A stretch of 13,367 nucleotides of DNA from an uncultured Porphyromonadaceae bacterium. GTDB taxonomy: Bacteria; Bacteroidota; Bacteroidia; Bacteroidales; Muribaculaceae. Below, one piece after another: positions 8,101-13,159 of the stretch (position 1 is the first letter of the stretch; every line of letters begins with the position of its first letter). The position numbers and the translations under genes are program-made. The stretch spans positions 1 through 13,367 of the forward strand of contig UQGP01000053.1 in the NCBI GenBank assembly GCA_900540625.1, given 5' to 3'. The notes beneath the pieces are model-generated. The model saw only the letters and a list, made by a program, of their open reading frames with translations. It had not been told where the DNA came from and ran no database searches.

Positions 8101-8289
8101 GCCTCCGGCAACGTCATCAAGAGCCAAGTTGTAACACTCGACACCATCACCAAACAGAATGTCTACAACTTCAGCCTTGATGTCAACTACAACGGCACCT
8201 TCACCATCGAAATCATCAACAACTGCTACTCGCAGCTCGATGCCAATAAGGACCGCGTGTCCATTTGGGATCTGACCTGGACCGAGTGA
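5152..8289 (+). CDS. Large surface lipoprotein: DUF5689 + three OB-like modules + choice-of-anchor J + extra C-terminal beta domain
   Basis: A 1045-residue paralogue of the preceding gene. The lipobox TTAC places the lipidated Cys at residue 24, followed by acidic QDDIDD. DUF5689 covers about 43-283 and begins at residue 43, exactly as in the upstream paralogue. Three DUF6359-type modules follow at about 289-419, 430-549 and 561-692. The second and third share the NLQA-P-NLGK signature; the first is more divergent. They are separated by Pro/Thr/Gly linkers. A choice-of-anchor J domain (about 704-863) contains FDQWLISPAIDM and NYATWCVDNVKLN. A PDPDPTPDPTP linker then leads to a further beta-rich domain (about 881-1045) absent from the shorter protein. 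No catalytic site is seen, so multivalent ligand binding is the likely role. A terminator-like hairpin lies just downstream. The ATG at 5152 gives a proper lipoprotein signal and follows an A-rich stretch. Confidence 0.85.
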   Translation: MKPLKSYLAWVAVTLAVAGATTACQDDIDDPIIDAPVAKDQPNTSILELKTKYWNDATNYIDTIGTRDDGSHYVISGRVVSSDEAGNVFKSLVIQDGTAALSLSINSYNLYLKYRRGQEIVLDVTGMYIGKYNGLVQLGQPEWYENGNAWEASFMSPEYFMAHAQLNGFPDTSKLDTLVVNSFSELPTDPAGLIKWQSQLVRFNNVSFANGGKATFSEHKSNVNQSLVDADGSSINVRTSGYSNFWNKTLPEGRGDVVAILSYYGTSGWQLILNDYAGCMNFGNPTVPEGSQSKPWSVDKAIEIEKVGTEKSGWVSGYIVGAVGPEVTEVKSNSDIEWKADPLLSNTLVIGQTADTKDIAHALVIELPDGSKLQSLGNLVDNPGNYGKQIALRGTLAKAMGTFGITGNNGTTDEFSIEGLNPGGEGIPEGTGTKESPYNCSQVLAGASGTAWVKGYIVGSSAGKTAAEMTNATGSAASTSNIFIAAKADENDYTKCIPVQLPIGDIRSSLNLQAHPENLGKVVALNGSLEKYFGQPGVKTVTEFDLEGGVTPPTPPVTSGDGSENNPYTAAEVIAFNPQSSQEATKSAVWVTGYIVGWADVSATPYAINAETAHFDASATMATNILVAPSADVKDVTKCIGVQLPTGDIRNALNLQANPGNLGKKLQIKGDIMKYCGVAGIKNATAYKLEGGTTPTPTPSDPVASLNENFDASTNIPAGWTQSQVAGNKAWYVPTFQGNNYAAMTGFKGTGPFDQWLISPAIDMSKVTKKVLTFDTQVNGYGSTQSALKVFVLTAADPAKAKATQLNPTLATAPASGYSQWVNSGELDLSAFSGIVYIGFEYTSPVADNYATWCVDNVKLNAEGGSTPDPDPTPDPTPAGDFKGDFNSFNNGQALSKPYGTYTNKTGWTASNAIILGGGDNDSNPIFKFIGAAGTLAPTLNGKTSAAGTLVSPALSGSIKTLTFKYGFAFSEAKAQFTVNVKDASGNVIKSQVVTLDTITKQNVYNFSLDVNYNGTFTIEIINNCYSQLDANKDRVSIWDLTWTE
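6016..6408 (+). repeat. OB-like module, copy 1 of 3 in the large lipoprotein (divergent)
   Basis: Residues about 289-419. It keeps the EGSQSKPW opening, GWVSGYIVG and NPGNYGKQIALRGTL. The IPVQLP-GDIR-LNLQ segment of the other copies is replaced by ALVIELPDGSKLQSLGNL, and a longer acidic insertion follows the GYIVG strand. It is the most degenerate copy. Confidence 0.6.
6439..6798 (+). repeat. OB-like module, copy 2 of 3 in the large lipoprotein
   Basis: Residues about 430-549. Landmarks are GTGTKESPY, AWVKGYIVG, CIPVQLPIGDIR, NLQAHPENLGK and EKYFGQPGVK. It resembles both the single copy of the shorter paralogue and copy 3, consistent with intragenic module duplication. Confidence 0.65.
6832..7227 (+). 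repeat. OB-like module, copy 3 of 3 in the large lipoprotein
   Basis: Residues about 561-692. Landmarks are GDGSENNPY, VWVTGYIVGW, CIGVQLPTGDIR, NLQANPGNLGK and MKYCGVAGIK. A longer loop follows the opening strand than in copy 2. A Thr-Pro linker joins it to the anchor J domain. Confidence 0.65.
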
Positions 8290-8300
8290 CAACCCATGCC

Positions 8301-8364
8301 AAAGACCGGCCACGCCACACCGCCACACTCCGGCGGTGTGGCACGTCGGCCTTTCGGCTTTTTT
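8301..8364 (+). terminator. Composite intrinsic-terminator-like hairpin between the large lipoprotein and the EEP gene
   Basis: GCCACACCGCC (8314-8324) and GGCGGTGTGGC (8332-8342) form a perfect 11-bp GC-rich stem with a 7-nt loop. An outer stem is possible between AAAG-a-CCG (8301-8308, one bulge) and CGGCTTT (8355-8361), ending in a T run (8359-8364). It starts 12 nt after the lipoprotein stop and ends 19 nt before the EEP start. I see no TAnnTTTG box in the remaining gap, so the EEP gene is either read through at reduced level or has an unrecognised promoter. Confidence 0.7.
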
Positions 8365-8383
8365 CAAGTAATACCAAACACCG

Positions 8384-9451
8384 ATGAAACTCACCAAGAC
8401 ACTTGCCGCAGCACTGCTGGCCCTGGCCTGCACAGCCCCGGCATACGCCCAAGACGATAATGCGCAACGGATGATCACCCAGACCGCCGGCATCGCATTC
8501 TACAATCTTGAGAACTTCTTTGACACGATACCCAACAACCCTCTGGGCCGTGACCTCGAATACACCCCCAACGGCAAAAACCAATGGGACAGCCGTAAGT
8601 ACTGGAACAAGGTCAACAACCTTGCTCGCGCCATCTCATCGTTTACCTCCAAGCGCACACCCAACGGCCCGGCCATCGTCGGCGTCAGCGAAGTCGAGAA
8701 TCGCGGCGTCCTCGAAGACCTCGTACGCGACCCGCAACTGGCTCCGTGGAACCTCCAAATCGTACACCACGACTCGCCCGACAAGCGCGGTATCGACGTC
8801 AGCCTCCTATACAACCCCAAGTACTTCAAGCTGGAAAACGTCACCAACCACACGCTCGCCGAAGTACCCTTCGCCACCCGTGACCAAATGTGCGTCGTAG
8901 GACGACTGATGGGACAACGCGTAGCCGTCATCGTCAACCACTGGCCCTCACGTATCGGCGGTCAGGAGAAATCCTCGCCCAACCGCGAAGCCGCCGCACG
9001 CCTGTGCCGCGCCATCTCCGACTCGCTGTGGCGCGTAGACCCCCAAATCGGCGTCATCATCATGGGTGACCTCAACGATGACCCCATGGACAAATCATGC
9101 TCCGAAGTCCTCGGTGCCAAACGCGACAAGAAAGACGTCACCGAAGACCACGCATTCTTCAGCCCCTTCTGGAGCATCCTCGACCACGGCACCGGAACTC
9201 TTGCCTACAAGAGCTCGTGGAACCTCTTTGACCAAATTATCATTTCCGGCAACCTGCTCAACACGCCCGAAAACCGCTGGCACTTCCTGCGTGCCGAAGT
9301 CCTCAACCGCGACTTCCTCAAAGACACCGAAGGCGCACGCCAAAACTACCCCCTGCGCACCTTCGCCTCCGGAGTATACCTCAACGGATACTCCGACCAC
9401 TTCCCCACCGAAATCTTTGTAACGCGTCGCATCCCCGCTCCCAAGCGCTGA
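8384..9451 (+). CDS. Secreted endonuclease/exonuclease/phosphatase (EEP) family enzyme
   Basis: A 355-residue metal-dependent phosphoesterase of the DNase I/sphingomyelinase-like fold, expected to hydrolyse phosphodiester bonds in nucleic acids or phosphate esters. The signal peptide has an AYA cleavage motif (cut after about residue 22). The Cys at 16 lacks a proper lipobox, so a soluble periplasmic or exported protein is more likely than a lipoprotein. Family motifs appear in order: FYNLENFFD (39-47), GVSEVEN with metal-binding Glu near 103, RGIDVSLLY (135-143), NHWPSR with Asn185/His186, GDLNDDP with Asp229/Asn231, FDQIIIS around Asp283, and SDHFP with Asp338/His339. All expected catalytic positions look intact and the length is normal. 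It follows the lipoprotein by 94 nt, interrupted by a terminator-like hairpin. The exact substrate (DNA, RNA, lipid or sugar phosphodiester) cannot be deduced. Confidence 0.88.
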   Translation: MKLTKTLAAALLALACTAPAYAQDDNAQRMITQTAGIAFYNLENFFDTIPNNPLGRDLEYTPNGKNQWDSRKYWNKVNNLARAISSFTSKRTPNGPAIVGVSEVENRGVLEDLVRDPQLAPWNLQIVHHDSPDKRGIDVSLLYNPKYFKLENVTNHTLAEVPFATRDQMCVVGRLMGQRVAVIVNHWPSRIGGQEKSSPNREAAARLCRAISDSLWRVDPQIGVIIMGDLNDDPMDKSCSEVLGAKRDKKDVTEDHAFFSPFWSILDHGTGTLAYKSSWNLFDQIIISGNLLNTPENRWHFLRAEVLNRDFLKDTEGARQNYPLRTFASGVYLNGYSDHFPTEIFVTRRIPAPKR

Positions 9452-9475
9452 CGCCCACGTTACATCACACGCATA

Positions 9476-9516
9476 CCGCGCCGCAGCCACGCCTCCCACA
9501 GCGTCCTGCGGCGCGG
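9476..9516 (+). terminator. GC-rich hairpin downstream of the EEP gene, probable operon end
   Basis: CCGCGCCGCAG (9476-9486) and CTGCGGCGCGG (9506-9516) are perfect 11-bp inverted arms. Inside the 19-nt loop, ACGC (9489-9492) can pair with GCGT (9501-9504), extending the stem. No T run follows, so it is not a textbook intrinsic terminator. It may instead act with Rho or protect the 3' end of the message. It begins 25 nt after the EEP stop codon. Confidence 0.5.
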
Positions 9517-9561
9517 CCGCTATATACATACGTCATCCCGCTCGCCGGAAGACCGCCCCGC

Positions 9562-9620
9562 TTTGTTCAATAAATCTCATTTGTTCACTACCATTGAACA
9601 AACACATTCTTTTGAACAAA
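9562..9620. repeat. Mirror-symmetric array of four TTTGTTCA/TGAACAAA octamers
   Basis: TTTGTTCA occurs at 9562-9569 and 9580-9587 on the + strand. Its exact reverse complement TGAACAAA occurs at 9595-9602 and 9613-9620. Start-to-start distances are 18, 15 and 18 nt, so the array is symmetric about 9591. The spacers between copies do not pair. Fixed spacing with unconserved spacers resembles a cluster of binding sites for a dimeric regulator more than a simple hairpin, but the binding protein is unknown. Confidence 0.6.
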
Positions 9621-9734
9621 ACCACCCTTGCGAGTTTTTGTTAATACAAACTTTTGAGACCGAATTTCGCACTTCGGCTTTGAGATATCCGCACAAAACA
9701 TTCGTTCATACGTCATCGGCTCATTATTAATTTG

Positions 9735-9742
9735 TATCTTTG
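9735..9742 (+). promoter_or_regulatory. Bacteroidales -7 promoter box (TATCTTTG) for the WG-repeat gene
   Basis: TATCTTTG matches TAnnTTTG exactly and lies in the TTAATTTG-TATCTTTG-TG context common in Bacteroidales promoters. The -33 element is not clear. Transcription would begin near 9749, leaving a leader of about 190 nt before the start at 9941. The octamer array ends about 115 nt upstream of this box. Confidence 0.55.
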
Positions 9743-9919
9743 TGCTGTCTTCCGACAAATAGCATCATCGCCATACCATAGAAGCGTATTTCTGCACACG
9801 TTCCAAAACTATATAGCAACCATCACATTGCAATCTCGTACATCAATTGACAGAGCCCAAAAGGAATATGTGCATTAATTCAATCCACGCTTTCGACAAA
9901 CCATTAAACCGACAAGATG

Positions 9920-9935
9920 GATTGACCGGTCAATC
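9920..9935. promoter_or_regulatory. Perfect 16-bp palindrome just before the WG-repeat gene start
   Basis: GATTGACCGGTCAATC is fully self-complementary and ends 5 nt before the ATG at 9941. A further ATTGAC half-site lies at 9846-9851. Being downstream of the predicted promoter, it could be a repressor roadblock operator. As RNA with no loop it would fold poorly, so a DNA-binding dimer or a restriction-modification-type site is more plausible than a hairpin. Function is unproven. Confidence 0.4.
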
Positions 9936-9940
9936 AGATT

Positions 9941-12052
9941 ATGAAAAAGCTTATCTTATTCTCAGCCACTATCCTATTGTCGCTGCTACTCAGTGTATCC
10001 GATTACGCCGTAAATTGGGAGTGGGCACTCTATGGCTCAAGAGCATCTCGCTTCAGTAACGGACTTGCTGATTTCTATTCCGCCGAAACCCATAAAAACG
10101 GATATATTGACGTTACCGGGAAAACGGTAATTCCGGCTATATATGATCAAACCGACTCTTTCTCAGCCAATTGTGCCGTCGTAAAAAAAGACGGCAAGCA
10201 AGCATTGATAGACCGACAGGGAAAGATAATCTTCGATTTCGGCAAATACGAATACTATAAATTAGAAAAGGCGCCTAATGCATACCGAGTAAAGGATGTC
10301 GCGACGGGTAAGCTCGCCTATTTTGATGGCGTACGGTTCTTAACGGGCTTTGACTATCAATATATTGATGACTATGGTAATTATCCGTTCATCAGCTTGA
10401 GTTCTCAGTCCAAGAGAGACATCCTAAACGCGCTTACCGGCGAACTATACAGCAATTCTTTTGCCGCAAAATACGGGAGCATCATCATCCTGAAGACAAG
10501 ATACAACAACGACTTTTCGGAATGGATGTATGCACGAGATGGTAACCCAATGAAGTCTGCCTTCGAAAACAGCAGCGAAGGCGTGTATGTATTCAAAGAC
10601 GAGAGCACTAAAGAATACGGGCTTAAAGACAAGTCCGGCAATACTATAGTGCCGGCAAAATACAAAAATCGTTTTTCACACTTTTGGATAAACGATGTAG
10701 TTGTATTAATCGACAGCATTTCACCTAAAGAGAAATATGTCAACATAGCCTTCAACAAGTACGGCAAGGAAATACTGCGCGCCAAAAACATTTGGATGGA
10801 TGCAAACTTCATCTACACGGGCGACATAATCCAAGACAGCACATACCGTTTCTACGACAATATGGGAAATCGACTGAAACAACTCGACGGCCGTCAATGG
10901 ATTTCGTGTGAAAACGGATACTACTATAACATTCCGAGCAAAAGCGTGTACTACGCAAAGACCGGAAAAATCGTTTCGGGAGTTGAATACTTTGGGCTAC
11001 CTTCCGAAGGAATGAGACAGGTTCGCTTAAAGAATAGCGACAAAAGCGTATACTACTTTCTCAACGATGATACGCACGAGCAGATTGGCCCGTACGCGTA
11101 TGCAAACGATTTTCATGAGGGCTTGGCTGTCGTTGAATTCAATGGAGACAATGGAAGCAAAGTCATCGACAAAAAAGGCAAAGTATATTCCCTGCCAAGT
11201 GGAATAAAAATAGAGGGTGACCGTTTCCAAGAAGGCGTAATCAGCGCCACAGACAAATCGGCCAACGTCCACGGACTATTATACAATCCTTTAGGTCATG
11301 ACGGTTGGGCTTATACTCAAAAGGCCGGCGAAATACATGATGCGGCCTATCGGGTCAAGTGGGAAGAGGCAGGGACACTGTTCGAGGCAAAGAAATACGC
11401 ACAAGCAAAGGATATATATTATCTCCTTGCAATGCTAAGGCCCAAGGATAATTCGGCATTTAACAATTATGCCTGCTGTCTATACAACCTTGGACTGTAT
11501 GCCGAGGCAGAGACTGCAATAGACTTGGCTCTACGCAATGACCCGAGCGATGAATATGCCCTCAACCTCAAGAGCAATATTGCTCAGGCTTTGAACGCTC
11601 AGTATACCACCGACTACGATGAGGCCGAAGAAGACCGGAGCACCGGTTCGGTATGGTCGGCACTCGGCGATTTTGCCAATGCAATGATGGGTATTGCCGT
11701 CAATATGGCCGGAGGATCGCAGAATTACTATGCCACCGCCGACGATGACTATTCGTCCGAATATGGATCTTCTAATTATTCGTCCGGCAATTATCAGCAA
11801 CAATACAACAGATGGGCAAGCGTCGCCGAAAGGCACTATAACTCCATCACCAATTTGGGTTCATCTTTCACATCACGAAGCGGTAAAAAGCATGGCCATT
11901 CGGGACAAGGCGCATCGCCGAGCAACTATGTCATGCAGAAAAGGCAGTTCCGAGAGGCACAGAAAGAGATGCAGCGTATACGCACCAAAGCTCGAAACGC
12001 CGGCATCACCATCATGAAATCTCAATATGAGGATGCCTCTATCTCCTATTAA
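9941..12052 (+). CDS. Exported WG-repeat and TPR protein of unknown function
   Basis: A 703-residue protein with an N-terminal signal peptide (basic MKK, then a hydrophobic stretch to about residue 20). The N-terminal two thirds carry divergent WG repeats. The clearest are at about 53-100 (NGYIDVTGKTVIPAIYD; KQALIDRQGKIIF), about 225-250 (YGLKDKSGNTIVPAKY) and about 385-425 (EGLAVVEF; SKVIDKKGKVY). Residues about 468-550 look like TPR units (AGTLFEAKKYAQAKDIYYLLA; AFNNYACCLYNLGLYAEAE). A Ser/Tyr/Gly/Asp-rich low-complexity segment (about 596-625) follows, then a basic helical tail (665-703) with alternating Arg/Lys and Glu/Gln. WG repeats are beta units of unknown ligand; TPRs usually mediate protein contacts. 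GC content is visibly lower than in the flanking genes, suggesting different ancestry. The start gives a good signal peptide and sits 5 nt after a 16-bp palindrome. No enzymatic function can be assigned. Confidence 0.8.
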   Translation: MKKLILFSATILLSLLLSVSDYAVNWEWALYGSRASRFSNGLADFYSAETHKNGYIDVTGKTVIPAIYDQTDSFSANCAVVKKDGKQALIDRQGKIIFDFGKYEYYKLEKAPNAYRVKDVATGKLAYFDGVRFLTGFDYQYIDDYGNYPFISLSSQSKRDILNALTGELYSNSFAAKYGSIIILKTRYNNDFSEWMYARDGNPMKSAFENSSEGVYVFKDESTKEYGLKDKSGNTIVPAKYKNRFSHFWINDVVVLIDSISPKEKYVNIAFNKYGKEILRAKNIWMDANFIYTGDIIQDSTYRFYDNMGNRLKQLDGRQWISCENGYYYNIPSKSVYYAKTGKIVSGVEYFGLPSEGMRQVRLKNSDKSVYYFLNDDTHEQIGPYAYANDFHEGLAVVEFNGDNGSKVIDKKGKVYSLPSGIKIEGDRFQEGVISATDKSANVHGLLYNPLGHDGWAYTQKAGEIHDAAYRVKWEEAGTLFEAKKYAQAKDIYYLLAMLRPKDNSAFNNYACCLYNLGLYAEAETAIDLALRNDPSDEYALNLKSNIAQALNAQYTTDYDEAEEDRSTGSVWSALGDFANAMMGIAVNMAGGSQNYYATADDDYSSEYGSSNYSSGNYQQQYNRWASVAERHYNSITNLGSSFTSRSGKKHGHSGQGASPSNYVMQKRQFREAQKEMQRIRTKARNAGITIMKSQYEDASISY

Positions 12053-12073
12053 GGCATCATAAACACCCCGACT

Positions 12074-13159
12074 ATGGACACCGACGCATTGTATTACGAC
12101 GCTCTCGAGCTGCTGGAAACGCTGATAGCCACGCCGCGCATCTCGCGCGGCGAGGGCGCTGCCGCCGACGCGGTGGCGCGATGGATAGTGCGCCACGGTC
12201 TGGACGCACGCCGCCACGGAGACAATATATGGGCGCTACTGCAGCCGTGGGACGATACGCGACCCACGCTGTTACTCAATTCGCACATAGACACGGTGCG
12301 CCCCTGCGCCGGATGGACACGCGACCCGTACACACCCGTGCACGAGGATGGACGCCTCTACGGCCTGGGGAGCAACGACGCGGGCGCCTCGTTGGTGTCG
12401 CTATTGGCCGTAGCCGCGTATATGCAGGCGCACCCCCGGGCACACGCCGCCTACAATATCATCATCGCCGCCTCGGCGCAGGAGGAAGTCAGCGGTCGCG
12501 GAGGCATGGAGGTCCTGCGCCGCCTGCTGCCGCATATCGACGCAGCCATCGTCGGCGAACCCACCGGGATGCGTCCCGCCGTGTCCGAGAAAGGTCTTAT
12601 CGTCATCGACGCACTCGTCACCGGCGTCGGAGGCCACGCCGCACGCACCGATGACGGTGGCGACGGCAATGCCATATACCGAGCCATGCAGGTGGCCGAC
12701 ATCCTGCGACATCTCCAACTGCCGCCCGAGTCCCCCACCCTCGGCCCGGTCAAAATCACCGTGACTGGCATTTGGGCCGGCACGCAGCACAATGTCATCC
12801 CCGCCGAGTGCCGCCTGATGATAGACATGCGCACCACCGACACCCATACCAACGAGGAAGTCCTGGCGGCTATGCGCGCCGCCGTACCCGAGTGGTGTAC
12901 GCTCACGCCGCGCTCGCTGCGCCTGTCACCTTCGTCCATATCGCCGCAGCACCCCATAGTCCGGCGACTCGAGATGCTCGGACTCGCCCCCTACGGCTCA
13001 CCAACCCTCAGCGATCGTGCACTCATGCCCTGGCCGTCCGTCAAATGCGGCCCCGGCGACAGCACCCGCTCGCACTCCGCCGACGAGTACATCGCCACCG
13101 ACGAAATCCGCGACGCCATCGACACCTACCTCCACGTCCTCCTTGGATTGCATTTTTAA
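12074..13159 (+). CDS. M20-family metallohydrolase (ArgE/DapE-like amidohydrolase)
   Basis: A 361-residue cytoplasmic zinc-dependent amidohydrolase with no signal peptide. The M20 di-metal site is complete: His71 and Asp73 in NSHIDTV, bridging Asp102 in SNDAG, catalytic Glu137 and ligand Glu138 in QEEVSG, Glu162 in VGEP, and His334 in RSHSADEY. The dimerisation (lid) domain lies between about 170 and 270, with GGHAART at its start. Overall it most resembles the acetylornithine deacetylase/succinyl-diaminopimelate desuccinylase branch. In Bacteroidales such an enzyme may remove an acyl group (succinyl or acetyl) from ornithine in arginine synthesis, but no arginine gene is present here to support that. 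It follows the WG-repeat gene by only 21 nt and may be cotranscribed, yet its composition is far more GC-rich. Some M20 members are dipeptidases, which cannot be excluded. Confidence 0.85.
   Translation: MDTDALYYDALELLETLIATPRISRGEGAAADAVARWIVRHGLDARRHGDNIWALLQPWDDTRPTLLLNSHIDTVRPCAGWTRDPYTPVHEDGRLYGLGSNDAGASLVSLLAVAAYMQAHPRAHAAYNIIIAASAQEEVSGRGGMEVLRRLLPHIDAAIVGEPTGMRPAVSEKGLIVIDALVTGVGGHAARTDDGGDGNAIYRAMQVADILRHLQLPPESPTLGPVKITVTGIWAGTQHNVIPAECRLMIDMRTTDTHTNEEVLAAMRAAVPEWCTLTPRSLRLSPSSISPQHPIVRRLEMLGLAPYGSPTLSDRALMPWPSVKCGPGDSTRSHSADEYIATDEIRDAIDTYLHVLLGLHF

Larger units (their letters stand above)
9452..9940. other. 489-nt AT-rich intergenic region with repeats and a promoter
   Basis: I see no credible gene here. 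From left to right it contains a strong GC hairpin (9476-9516), a symmetric four-copy octamer array (9562-9620), a weak TTTGT/ACAAA inverted repeat (9637-9650), a small CCGAA/TTCGG hairpin (9660-9677), a -7 promoter box (9735-9742), an ATTGAC half-site (9846-9851) and a 16-bp palindrome (9920-9935). Composition shifts from GC-rich to AT-rich at about 9560. Confidence 0.6.

Noticed and set aside
437..8289. SusC/SusD polysaccharide utilization locus
   Set aside because: The receptor is followed by DUF5689 lipoproteins, not a SusD-like protein, and no glycoside hydrolase or polysaccharide lyase is present.
8384..8431. EEP enzyme as a lipoprotein (Cys at residue 16)
   Set aside because: The residues before the Cys (LALAC) do not give a good lipobox, while a clear AYA signal-peptidase I site follows at residues 20-22.
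9847..10059. Small + strand frame with a TTG start overlapping the WG gene start
   Set aside because: It would need a rare start, runs into the WG gene in another frame and lacks any recognisable feature. The ATG at 9941 gives a proper signal peptide.
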